Shown one piece after another: positions 32,703-41,083 of a stretch of DNA of 64,000 nucleotides (the stretch's first letter is position 1; each line of letters opens with the position of its first letter). Position numbers and translations under genes: made by a program. The notes under the pieces were generated by a model. It was given only the letters and a program-made list of their open reading frames with translations, made no database searches and was not told the DNA's origin. Source of the stretch: an uncultured Prevotellaceae bacterium (GTDB lineage: Bacteria > Bacteroidota > Bacteroidia > Bacteroidales > Bacteroidaceae); contig CAMHNI010000008.1 of assembly GCA_946186505.1 (NCBI GenBank), forward strand, positions 48,333 through 112,332, written 5' to 3'.

Positions 32703-32809
32703 GCTTTAAGAAAAAGTATAGTAAAGTTAGTAAAACGAGTAGTACCCGGGACGTACAGGAGGCCGCAGTGATGCTCCCTCCTGTTTTCAAACCTAAAACA
32801 CATTAAATT

Positions 32810-33325
32810 AAATCTGCATTGTTTCTTGCTGTTGATTTCTCCATGTGTGTCTAGGCGCAGGAAAAGGTTAAGGAAAACACCAATCGCCCTGAGAGAACCA
32901 TCGCTCTATGGGGGCACGTTAAATACTCCGTGACACGGCAGGAACGCAGACTCAGAGAGAAATAACCATCACGGGCGACGTGAAGGACGGATTCCTAAAG
33001 ACTCCGCTAACCGATGCCCATGTGTCAATATGCAAAGCCGACAGCAGAGTGCTGGCCAATTAGTTAAGGATGACCCTCTACATGCGCAACGACAAGCCGT
33101 TTCTGGCCGTGTATTCGGCGAAGGTGGAGACGGACGCAAACGCCTTGCTCGTTCATGCATGGAAGGTAGGCTACGATGACGAATGACAGTGCGTGAGTAT
33201 CGGCAAAGAGACAGAGGTGGAAGTGCCGAAGATTGAGATGCGCAAGATGCGGGAATTGTGCCTGAACGAAGTTGTCGTGAAGGCTACGCATCCTACGTCT
33301 GAAACTCACCCGTACTGCCCTGCTC
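32810..33325 (+). pseudogene. Decayed outer-membrane receptor N-terminal region
   Basis: One plus frame reads ITGDVKDGFLKTPLTDAHVS, a stop, DKPFLAVYSAKVETDANALL, another stop, and KIEMRKMRELCLNEVVVKAT, i.e. a carboxypeptidase-regulatory-like domain leading to the N-E-V-V-V-K plug boundary of receptor-like barrels. Stops, and the absence of a barrel, show it is broken. Confidence 0.7.
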
Positions 33326-33477
33326 AGATTGACATCTAAGTCGAAAGAGATATCATATTGTTGAACCCTTTAAACAAAAAATACTATGAGTCCATAAATA
33401 AAAGCAAAAGTTTTGGATGCGTGAAAGATAAGTTGCAACAGGAAAATACTTAGAAAAAATGATATTTCTTTGGTGTT

Positions 33478-33502
33478 TTACTCGATTTGCACTACCTTTG
33501 CA
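33478..33502 (+). promoter_or_regulatory. Promoter of the structured leader
   Basis: TTACTCGATTTGCACTACCT then TTGCA matches the promoters of Crp paralogues 2 and 3 (27095, 29459). Confidence 0.7.
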
Positions 33503-33725
33503 CCTCGATTATATAGTAGAAAGAGCAACAGCTTTCTGAACTTCTCCTAAATAGCCAATAGAAATAGTATACAGAAAGACTGCTGTTAGCTCACATCGCA
33601 TAGCAATATGGATGTGGGCTTTAGCGGTTTCACCTGTATACGAGGTACGGCTATACCTAGAGAAGAGATGTTCCGCTATTGTCCCGCATCCTTTTTTTAT
33701 TAGAGTCTACTATATTTTTTTATTC
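33503..33725 (+). ncRNA. Structured ~215-nt leader or ncRNA with competing helices
   Basis: P1 ATATAGTAGA/TCTACTATAT (33511-33520 with 33706-33715); P2 GAGCAACAGCTTTCTG with CAGAAA..GCTGTTAGCTC (33523-33592); P3 CACATC-CATA-GCAA-TATG-GATGTG with a GNRA loop (33592-33616); P4 GGATGTGGG...AGCGG with CCGCT..CCCGCATCC and T7 (33610-33698), a terminator. P3 and P4 share GGATGTG and cannot both form, as in attenuators and riboswitches. I cannot assign a known class. Confidence 0.65.
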
Positions 33726-33746
33726 ACCATTTAATACTATGCAATT

Positions 33747-34265
33747 ATGAGCAATGAAGAAGAATCTTTATTGGCTCTCCTGTGCGAGAGTCTGGGCAAT
33801 GGCCAGCGCGGCAATGCGCCGATATTTATCAATTTCAACAGTTTCAATGGCCCCGTCGGGCAGCATAACGAAAACGCAGACACCGTGAACTTCTCGATGG
33901 ATAAGGACGGGGGCATCAGCTTCCAGCACATCCGGCGGACAGGCAAGAGCATCATTCAGCCCGAGGTGATGGCAAAGGCACTGGAGCGGACGATGGAAGA
34001 AGGCTACTGGTGGGCCAGCACGGCATGGGCCGTGGCATTCCGCATCTACCAGATGGAGGGCTTCACAGGCAGCATCCGCCAGTTTGTGCGTGAGGTGCAG
34101 GAATGGCCTTGGCAGAAGACGCTGGCATTTCCCTGTACTTATGACAGCATACAGAAACCAATAGTCAGCGGGAAACTGTCGGGCAGCATCGACAAATGGA
34201 AGGAGGACGGTGCACCGGAGCAGATGCAACGACTGGCTCAGCGGCTGCTCGACCTTCTAAATTGA
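33747..34265 (+). CDS. Hypothetical accessory protein
   Basis: 172 residues, no signal peptide, not recognised. ALERTMEEGYWWASTAWAVA and FTGSIRQFVREVQEWPW suggest a compact helical protein. First gene downstream of the structured leader and of an intrinsic terminator candidate, so its expression may depend on read-through. Followed by a terminator at 34313. Confidence 0.65.
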   Translation: MSNEEESLLALLCESLGNGQRGNAPIFINFNSFNGPVGQHNENADTVNFSMDKDGGISFQHIRRTGKSIIQPEVMAKALERTMEEGYWWASTAWAVAFRIYQMEGFTGSIRQFVREVQEWPWQKTLAFPCTYDSIQKPIVSGKLSGSIDKWKEDGAPEQMQRLAQRLLDLLN

Positions 34266-34312
34266 CTTCTGAATGTTCTAAAAAACATTCTAAACCTTCT
34301 AATAATGCTTCT

Positions 34313-34346
34313 AAGGCTCCGACAATTTTTGCCGGAGCCTTTTGTT
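34313..34346 (+). terminator. Intrinsic terminator
   Basis: AAGGCTCCG-N11-CGGAGCCTT followed by TTGTTTTG; then TAACTTTGCC (~34351) is the promoter for the next gene. Confidence 0.85.
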
Positions 34347-34401
34347 TTGTGTAACTTTGCCATGTAGCTGCAAAAAGTCTAACCTTTAAACAACAAGAAC
34401 A

Positions 34402-34989
34402 ATGGAGAGAGATTATTTGTCGAACATGAATGATGTGAGTTTTTATGGGATTGCTTCGAGTCTGGAACTTGGAGAGCACAGATATGTGCGGACGGACGAA
34501 GTGGCAATCTGTGTTGCTGAGGCCATCAAGCAGAACCATTTCTTAGTGAAGTACGATAAAACGACGGCACCGATGATTGATGCAGCCGTGATGCGCAACA
34601 TCGGATACAAGGAAGAGGAGGAACTGCAGAGAGACCGGCTCGACGGACTGGGCTCGGGCGAGTTCATCATCCTGTTCAACGTAGATAGTCTGCCGTTAAG
34701 TCTGACGGAAGCGATGGACAACGAGGCGTGGTCAGCGGACTTCCTGACATACGACGACTGTGTGGAGAAAGCGGAGTTCACGCTGAACGATCTGCTGCGT
34801 TTCAGCGACTTCGAGTACGACTATTATTACCTCTATGTCGGCGCAGCCCTGGCCATCGCGCAGGCTGAGCATCCCGACTGGTGCTACGAGACTTTTATAG
34901 AATGTTTTCGCAAAGATGTGGTTGACAAGATGGCTGAGCGGACGGAGAACTACTTGGGGTATAAAGCATTTGCAGATGAAGAAGGATGA
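34402..34989 (+). CDS. Hypothetical protein upstream of the VirE-like ATPase
   Basis: 195 residues, acidic; not recognised. The segment FEYDYYYLYVGAALAIAQAE is aromatic-rich. It overlaps the VirE-like gene by 14 bp, so the two are translationally coupled and probably act together in the mobile or accessory module. Confidence 0.65.
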   Translation: MERDYLSNMNDVSFYGIASSLELGEHRYVRTDEVAICVAEAIKQNHFLVKYDKTTAPMIDAAVMRNIGYKEEEELQRDRLDGLGSGEFIILFNVDSLPLSLTEAMDNEAWSADFLTYDDCVEKAEFTLNDLLRFSDFEYDYYYLYVGAALAIAQAEHPDWCYETFIECFRKDVVDKMAERTENYLGYKAFADEEG

Positions 34990-36355
34990 GAGAGACCCCG
35001 CCACGGCCTCCGGCCACCCCGCCCCTAAGAGGGGTGGGGAGTCGCGGGAGCGGAAGCCAAACTGGAAGGAATATACTGCCACGGTGGAGGACATCCAGAA
35101 CTTCCTGATGGACAGGATTCTGCTGCGGCATAATGTGATCACGAGGAGGGTGGAGTACCGTATTCCCGAAGGGGACCTTTGGGAAAGTGAAAAACGAAGA
35201 GTGATAAGTGAAAAAATTCTTGAGACCTTCGGAACAAGCGACCAAGGTCGAGCGGCGACCGCCGGCACGGAGTGGGAGCCAATCTCCGACCGGGTGGTGA
35301 ACTCGCTATGGGCGGAACTGTCGGCCGAGAAGGTGGTGCGGGCGCAGGACATCTACCGCGTCATGGAGTCGGACTTCGTGCCGGAGTTCAACCCGTTCCA
35401 GTTCTACCTGGAGCACCTGCCTCCGTGGAACGGGGAGGACTATATCTTAGCCATGTCGGTGAGCGTATCGGTGAAGGGGGAGATGGAGGAGCAGATGCTG
35501 TTCGCGCAGTACCTGAAGAAGTGGCTGGTGGGGATGGTGGCGGGATGGATAGACCCGGTGGTGGTGAACAACGTCATCTTAGTGCTGATAGGCGAGCAGG
35601 GCTCGTACAAGACGACGTGGTTCAACTACCTGCTGCCGCCCGAGCTGCGGCAGTACTTCTACACAAAAACTAATTCAAATAAGATGGGGCGCGACGACCT
35701 CTTGACCTTGGCGCAGTACGGGCTGGTGTGCTGTGAGGAGCTGGACACGATGCGGCCGTCGGAGCTGAACCAGCTGAAGGCGGCGGTGACGATGCCGTCG
35801 ATAGACGAGCGGGCGGCCTACGCCCACTACCACGAGCACCGCCCGCACATAGCGTCGTTCTGCGGCACGGGCAACAACATGCAGTTCCTCTCGGACCCGA
35901 CGGGCAACCGCCGCTGGCTGCCCTTCGAGGTGGAGAGCATCACGTCGCCGCGCGAGGTGCCCTTCGACTACGAGGGCATCTATGCGCAGGCATATGCGCT
36001 GTACGAGCAAGGTTTCCAGTTCTGGTTCTCGAAGGCAGAGATAGAACGGCTGGCGGAACATAACCGGCAGTTCGAGACACCGCGATTAGAGAGTGAGCTG
36101 GTGGATGTGTACTTCCGTCGGCCTCAGGGTCAGGAGCCTGGCGAGTACATGCCTGTGAGCCGTGCCCTTCAGATCATCGGCGGCAACACTGTGCAGCAAC
36201 TCAGTGCCGTACGGCTGGGCCGTGCCTTCATGGAACAGGGCTTCCGACAGGTGCGGCAGGCCCATTCGCGCGGCTATGTGGTAGTGCGCCGGTCGGCAGA
36301 GGAGATTCAGGCACATTTGCGCGGCATGGCCTACGGTGCGGATGAACCCTTTTAA
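34976..36355 (+). CDS. VapE/VirE-type SF3-like helicase/ATPase
   Basis: 459 residues from ATG 34976 (the track start at 34916 lies within the upstream gene). Core: NNVILVLIGEQGSYKTTWFN (Walker A GEQGSYKT), LAQYGLVCCEELDTMRPSEL (Walker B), GTGNNMQFLSDPTGNRRWLP (sensor/Arg finger region), as in virulence-associated E/primase-helicase proteins of mobile elements. The first ~95 residues are littered with repeat-derived insertions: PATASGHPAPKRGGESRE, SEKRRVISEKILE and TSDQGRAATAG (the last from a B hairpin at ~35234). No primase domain is fused here. Confidence 0.85.
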   Translation: MKKDERDPATASGHPAPKRGGESRERKPNWKEYTATVEDIQNFLMDRILLRHNVITRRVEYRIPEGDLWESEKRRVISEKILETFGTSDQGRAATAGTEWEPISDRVVNSLWAELSAEKVVRAQDIYRVMESDFVPEFNPFQFYLEHLPPWNGEDYILAMSVSVSVKGEMEEQMLFAQYLKKWLVGMVAGWIDPVVVNNVILVLIGEQGSYKTTWFNYLLPPELRQYFYTKTNSNKMGRDDLLTLAQYGLVCCEELDTMRPSELNQLKAAVTMPSIDERAAYAHYHEHRPHIASFCGTGNNMQFLSDPTGNRRWLPFEVESITSPREVPFDYEGIYAQAYALYEQGFQFWFSKAEIERLAEHNRQFETPRLESELVDVYFRRPQGQEPGEYMPVSRALQIIGGNTVQQLSAVRLGRAFMEQGFRQVRQAHSRGYVVVRRSAEEIQAHLRGMAYGADEPF

Positions 36356-36389
36356 AGTGAAAAGTGAAAAGTGATGAGTGAAGAATTGG

Positions 36390-36506
36390 ATGACGGAATG
36401 ACGGATGTGACGGTAAAAAACATAAAAAGCCTCCTGCGTACCTGCGCGCATGTATGTACGCAGGAAATATTTCCTGGAATTATCTGTCATATCCGTCATC
36501 TGTCAC
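36390..36506. repeat. Nested inverted repeat with TGACGGA words
   Basis: TGACGGAATGACGGATGTGA... pairs with CTGTCATATCCGTCATCTGTCA; the interior has CCTGCGTAC/GTACGCAGG. Same architecture as 1052, 3430 and 54593. The ORF 36371..36589 is not credible. Confidence 0.65.
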
Positions 36507-36539
36507 TGGATAAAGGAAAAATGAAAAGACAAACCATAG

Positions 36540-36645
36540 AGTTAGACAACGGAAACAATATACTTAGACAACGGAAACAATATACTTAGACAACGGAAAC
36601 AATATACTTAGACAACGAAAACAATATACTTAGACAACAAAAACC
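36540..36645. repeat. Five direct 22-bp iteron-like repeats
   Basis: Unit CTTAGACAACGGAAACAATATA; first three near-identical, fourth with one change, fifth diverging into the DUF4248 start codon. No spacers, so not CRISPR. Downstream of the VirE-like gene. Confidence 0.9.
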
Positions 36646-36647
36646 AT

Positions 36648-36857
36648 ATGATTATCAAAAGTTATCCCAAAAGTGAACTGGCACTGCTTTATTTTCCAGA
36701 TAGTGACCCGCATGTAGCATTGAACCACCTGAACAGTTGGATAAAACGGTGCCAGCCATTGTTAGAAGCCCTCGCAGGATGCTACCAGAGTCGCCACGCC
36801 AAATACTTCTCGCCACAGGCAGTAAGGCTGATAGTGAAATACCTCGGTGAACCGTAG
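36648..36857 (+). CDS. DUF4248 protein
   Basis: 69 residues: SYPKSELALLYFPDSDPHVA-LNHLNSWIKRCQPLL and FSPQAVRLIVKYLGEP match DUF4248, a small Bacteroidales family often encoded near VirE/primase genes and polysaccharide loci. Probably DNA-binding or regulatory (inference). Its start codon follows the last 22-bp repeat directly. Confidence 0.85.
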   Translation: MIIKSYPKSELALLYFPDSDPHVALNHLNSWIKRCQPLLEALAGCYQSRHAKYFSPQAVRLIVKYLGEP

Positions 36858-36894
36858 GGTCATCACGAAAGTGAGACCCCCCTGCGAAACTTTG

Positions 36895-37291
36895 TGGAGC
36901 TGGAGGGAGTCGAACCCTCGTCCGCACAAGGAAACCATACGCTTTCTACACGCTTATCCCGGCCTTCATTTTCGAGCTGTGACAAGACCCGGGCCACCAA
37001 TCACAGCCTTATCCTCTAAAGTTTCACCAAGGCATCGAGGCCTGCCAAGGCTATTCCCGATTTAACCTGCGCCGCTTGATCTCCGGATTCGGAACAACAT
37101 CCTCGGAGCGACGTCTCGTTCTCCTACCTTGTAAGAGAATTAAGCTCGTAATCTACTGTACTTCGATTAAGCAGCGAGAGCATACTCATTGTTGCCAATT
37201 AAATTTGCGCTGACTCAGATTTAGGAGGAAACCAACGAGCCTCCGCGTGCTTACGTACCATTTCATCTCGCCGTCAAATCCAGTCAACCCC
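36895..37291 (-). ncRNA. ssrA: tmRNA
   Basis: Minus strand starts GGGGTTGACTGGATTTGACG and ends GGGTTCGACTCCCTCCAGCT-CCA. The acceptor stem GGGGUUG/CAGCUCC pairs, and the T-loop GGTTCGACTCC is present. The tag frame after a GCA resume codon reads ANLIGNNEYALAA-stop. CCA is not fully encoded. Rescues stalled ribosomes with SmpB. Promoter TACCTTTGC at 37349-37357 lies ~55 nt upstream, implying 5' processing. Confidence 0.97.
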
Positions 37292-37292
37292 G

Positions 37293-37340
37293 ATAACAAA
37301 CGATAACGTCAACGATAACGATAACGTGAACGGAAACGTA
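37293..37340 (-). repeat. CGATAACG micro-repeats in the tmRNA 5' leader
   Basis: CGATAACAAACGATAACGTC, AACGATAACGATAACGTGAA, CGGAAACGTAA: short tandem variants between promoter and mature 5' end. Confidence 0.6.
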
Positions 37341-37399
37341 ATTTCGGCGCAAAGGTACACTTTTTTCTAAATACCGCAAAACTTTTCTAAAAAAAATGC

Positions 37400-37410
37400 T
37401 TACCTTTGCA
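37400..37410 (+). promoter_or_regulatory. Promoter of the exopolysaccharide operon
   Basis: TTACCTTTGCA, ~75 nt before the export gene; divergent from the tmRNA promoter. Confidence 0.75.
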
Positions 37411-37484
37411 CCGTTTTTACCCTTTTAGCACAATATTTCGTGCTGTCGGTGGTTATACATTATATATAATATGATAGTATTGGT

Positions 37485-40010
37485 ATGAAACGATTAGTCA
37501 GTTTTCTGCTGTATTTCGTGCTCACTGCCACCATGGCATGGGCACAATCCAGCATGACCGATAACCAGGTGATGGACTTCGTTGTGGAGCAGAACGCCAA
37601 AGGCGTATCGCGCCAGCAGATAGTGACACAACTGATGCAGCGAGGTGTGACGATTGACCAGATACGCCGCATCCAGAAAAAATACCAGCGCCAGATGAAG
37701 AACGGTGCTTTAGGAGCCGAGGACATTACAGCGGGCTCCAAAGAGGTGAAGAACCGCATGCGTGAAGCCAACGGCGAGAGGCGTGCCGATGAAATTGAAC
37801 GTGAGAAACGTAACGCCTCGAACTACCGCATAAAGGACAACCGCAAAAAAACCAAGAAACACACGTATGACGAGGAGGACGAGGAGTTCCTGGAGATGGA
37901 CGATGCCATGGACTTTATGATGCCCGACTCGCTGAAGTACTACTACGAGGAAGAAAAGGAAGAAACTGGCCGCAAGATATTCGGCCATGATGTATTCAAC
38001 AACAAGAACATGACCTTTGAAAGTTCTATGAACATCGCCACCCCCCAAAGTTACCGGCTCGGAGCAGGTGACGTAGTGAACATCGACATCTGGGGAGCAT
38101 CGCAGGAGAGTATCACAGAGACCGTCTCGCCAGACGGCACCATAACCGTCGAAGGCGTGGGTGTTGTGCAGTTAGGCGGACTCACGGTGAGTCAGGCCAA
38201 GAGCCGTTTGCGCCAGGTTATCGGTCCACGCTATCAGGATTCGCGTATCGAACTGACCCTTGGGCAGACCCGTACCATCACTATCAGTGTGACGGGTGAA
38301 GTAAAGATGCCGGGCACATACACCATGTCGGCCTTTGCAACCGTCTATAATGCCCTCTACATGGCGGGTGGTCCCAACAATATCGGTACATTGCGCAGCA
38401 TTAAGGTGTTCCGTGGCGGCAAGCAGATTTCGAGTGTCGATGTCTATGCTTTTCTGCTGAACGGTAACCTGACAGGCGACGTGCGGCTTCAAGACAACGA
38501 CATCATCACCGTCGGTCCTTATGAACAGTTGGTGTGCATTGCCGGTAAGGTGAAGCGCCCCATGTACTACGAAATGAAGAAGAACGAGAGTGCAGCCACC
38601 CTGTTGCGTTATGCCGGCGGCTTCACAGGCGATGCCTTCACCAAGTCTATCCGCGTCCACCGCAAGGCCGGCGCACAGTATTCGGTGTTCAATGTGGGTG
38701 AGTTTGACACCAACGACTTCCGGTTGATGGACGAGGACTCTATCACTGTCGATTCTACCATAGTACGCTACCAGAACATGGTTGAAGTCATCGGTGCAGT
38801 TTTCCGTCCTGGCATGTATCAGGCTGGAGGCCACATTGGTACTGTCAAGGCACTCATTGAAGCCTGCGGCGGACTTACCGAGGAAGCCATAGGCCAGCAT
38901 GCCGTGATGCACCGCACAAAGCCCGACCGCTCATTAGAGGTTCTGAGTATTGACATCAGCGGCATACTGGAAGGTACTGTACCCGACATTCCCATCAAGA
39001 ACGAGGATGTGCTCTACATTGCCACGAACGAAGAGCGGGAGTCAGACAAGACCATCACCATCCACGGCGAGGTGCCCTACCCCGGCATCTACAAATATGC
39101 CGCCAACCAGACTGTGGAGGACGCCATATTACAGGCCGGCGGTCTGACCAACGCCGCCTCACTGGCCAAGGTTGACGTTGCCCGCCGTATCATTGACGCC
39201 GAGGCAACAGAGGCCAGCGACACTCTGGCTTTTACCTATAGCTTCAGTATAGACAAGGACTACCGGATTCAAGAAGGTGAGCACTTCACCTTGCAGCCCT
39301 ACGATGAAATCTACGTCCGACGGAGTCCTAAATACAATGAGCAACAGAACGTCTTTGTCGAAGGTGAAGTGCAGTTCAGCGGCAACTACACCCTGACAAA
39401 CAGTCGCCAGCGTCTGAGCGAGATTATCGAGCAGGCCGGCGGACTGACCAAGCGTGCCTTCCCCGAAGGAGCCAAGCTACTGCGCAAGATGACACAGGAG
39501 GAGCGCGAGCAGATGGAAACCATGCTCCGTACAGCCCAGCGCAACTCGGGCAATGACTCTATCGACGTCAAGAAACTGCTGACCATGACCACTTTTCCCG
39601 TGGCCATCGAGTTGGACAAAGCATTGGCCAACCCCAGGAGTGACGACGACCCCTTCCTGCGTGAAGGCGACCGCATCGTCGTACCCCGTTACACCAGTAC
39701 AGTGAGCATCAACGGCGAGGTGCTCTATCCCAACACCGTACGCTACAAAGCAGGAGAGAAGGCAGACTACTACATCGACCTGGCAGGTGGCGTCAGTTCG
39801 TCAGGCAAACGCAGCCAGACCATCATCATCTACATGAACGGTATGGTAGCCAAGGCAGACCGTAAGCACCGTCCCGCCCCCGGATGTCAGATTGTGGTTC
39901 CGACGAAATCCAAACGCCGTGCCCTGACGCTGCCCGAGATACTGAGTATCGGCTCCAGCACCGCTTCAATAGCCACGATGATAGCCACTATTGCCAACCT
40001 CATCAAGTAA
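37485..40010 (+). CDS. Polysaccharide export channel, Wza-like with multiple SLBB domains
   Basis: 841 residues. Signal peptide MKRLVSFLLYFVLTATMAWA; an N-terminal helical charged region (residues ~20-150, Bacteroidetes-specific); the Poly_export domain (YRLGAGDVVNIDIWGASQES, GTITVEGVGVVQLGGLTVSQ); then a series of SLBB repeats (TISVTGEVKMPGTYTMSAFA, VEVIGAVFRPGMYQAGGHIG, ITIHGEVPYPGIYKYAANQT, VFVEGEVQFSGNYTLTNSRQ, VSINGEVLYPNTVRYKAGEK). A C-terminal helix is present. It forms the periplasm-spanning/outer-membrane conduit. First gene of the locus. Confidence 0.92.
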   Translation: MKRLVSFLLYFVLTATMAWAQSSMTDNQVMDFVVEQNAKGVSRQQIVTQLMQRGVTIDQIRRIQKKYQRQMKNGALGAEDITAGSKEVKNRMREANGERRADEIEREKRNASNYRIKDNRKKTKKHTYDEEDEEFLEMDDAMDFMMPDSLKYYYEEEKEETGRKIFGHDVFNNKNMTFESSMNIATPQSYRLGAGDVVNIDIWGASQESITETVSPDGTITVEGVGVVQLGGLTVSQAKSRLRQVIGPRYQDSRIELTLGQTRTITISVTGEVKMPGTYTMSAFATVYNALYMAGGPNNIGTLRSIKVFRGGKQISSVDVYAFLLNGNLTGDVRLQDNDIITVGPYEQLVCIAGKVKRPMYYEMKKNESAATLLRYAGGFTGDAFTKSIRVHRKAGAQYSVFNVGEFDTNDFRLMDEDSITVDSTIVRYQNMVEVIGAVFRPGMYQAGGHIGTVKALIEACGGLTEEAIGQHAVMHRTKPDRSLEVLSIDISGILEGTVPDIPIKNEDVLYIATNEERESDKTITIHGEVPYPGIYKYAANQTVEDAILQAGGLTNAASLAKVDVARRIIDAEATEASDTLAFTYSFSIDKDYRIQEGEHFTLQPYDEIYVRRSPKYNEQQNVFVEGEVQFSGNYTLTNSRQRLSEIIEQAGGLTKRAFPEGAKLLRKMTQEEREQMETMLRTAQRNSGNDSIDVKKLLTMTTFPVAIELDKALANPRSDDDPFLREGDRIVVPRYTSTVSINGEVLYPNTVRYKAGEKADYYIDLAGGVSSSGKRSQTIIIYMNGMVAKADRKHRPAPGCQIVVPTKSKRRALTLPEILSIGSSTASIATMIATIANLIK

Positions 40011-40018
40011 GTAGCAGT

Positions 40019-41068
40019 ATGGAAGAAAACAAGACACAGCAACAACCTGAGGTCATCGACCTGAGGCAAGTGTTCAGAAAAATATGGGCCAGCCGACGTC
40101 TGTTCTACAAGACACTGCCCACCGCCTTTGTTCTGGCATGTATATATATATTAGGTGTACCCCGTACTTATACATCGGAGGTCAAGCTGGCTCCCGAAAT
40201 GGAGAATTCCGGTGCTGGTGGTGCTTTGAGTTCTCTTGCCTCGTCGTTCGGTTTCGACCTCGGCGACATGCAGACCACCGATGCCATCACTCCCCTACTC
40301 TACCCCGACCTGATGGAGGACAACGGATTTGTCACCAGTATGTTCGGTATCAATGTCAAGACGCTTGACGGCGATGTCAGTACCACTTATCACGACTATC
40401 TGCAGAAATACACCCAACCATCTGTCTGGAGCAAGCCGATGATATGGGTTAAGCAGCTCCTAAAGCCCTCTGGGAAAGGAGGTGACTCAAAGTTTGATCC
40501 TTACCAGTTGTCCCGTATCGAAAATGAGGTGGCAGAGGCTATCCGCGGCAATGTCAAGATTTCCGTGGACAAGAAGAACGGAGTCATCACCATTAATGTG
40601 CAGGCACAAGACCCTCTTGTCTGCAAGACCATGGCTGACTCCATCAAGGAACGTCTGCAGCTGTTCATCACTGAATATCGCACCAACAAATCGCGCACCG
40701 ACTACGAATACTATAAGAAGCTGACCGAACAGGCCAAGCACGAGTATGAGAAAACCCGGCAGATGTATGGCAGCATGGCCGACGCAAACTCGCGCATAGC
40801 ACTGAAAAGTGTAGAACTGAAAATGGAAGACATGGAGAACGACATGCAATTGAAGTTCAATACCTATACGTCCATGAATACACAACTACAGGCAGCCAAG
40901 GCCAAGGTTCAGGAACGCACGCCGGTATTCACCGTCATCAAGGGTGCTGCCGTCCCCGTCAAGCCATCAGGCCCCAAGCGCATGATTTTTGTCCTGGCCA
41001 TCACTATCGTCACTTTCATCGCCACTTCACTTTACATTGTCCGCAAGGACTTGCATTTCCAATTCTAA
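40019..41068 (+). CDS. Wzz-type chain-length determinant
   Basis: 349 residues from ATG 40019 (the track start is inside the upstream gene). N-terminal TM (TLPTAFVLACIYILGV), periplasmic coiled-coil region (~200-290; YKKLTEQAKHEYEKTRQMYG) and C-terminal TM after the PxxP-like motif VPVKPSGPKRMIFVLAITIV. It regulates polymer length with Wzy. No cytoplasmic tyrosine-kinase domain is fused. Confidence 0.9.
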   Translation: MEENKTQQQPEVIDLRQVFRKIWASRRLFYKTLPTAFVLACIYILGVPRTYTSEVKLAPEMENSGAGGALSSLASSFGFDLGDMQTTDAITPLLYPDLMEDNGFVTSMFGINVKTLDGDVSTTYHDYLQKYTQPSVWSKPMIWVKQLLKPSGKGGDSKFDPYQLSRIENEVAEAIRGNVKISVDKKNGVITINVQAQDPLVCKTMADSIKERLQLFITEYRTNKSRTDYEYYKKLTEQAKHEYEKTRQMYGSMADANSRIALKSVELKMEDMENDMQLKFNTYTSMNTQLQAAKAKVQERTPVFTVIKGAAVPVKPSGPKRMIFVLAITIVTFIATSLYIVRKDLHFQF

Positions 41069-41083
41069 AAGACAGGAGGGGGA

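Noticed and set aside
33503-33725. 6S RNA
   Set aside because: Considered because of size and long stems, but the fold is branched with an overlapping terminator rather than a single rod with a central bubble; kept as unclassified.
36540-36645. Possible CRISPR array
   Set aside because: Repeats are contiguous with no unique spacers and no cas genes nearby.
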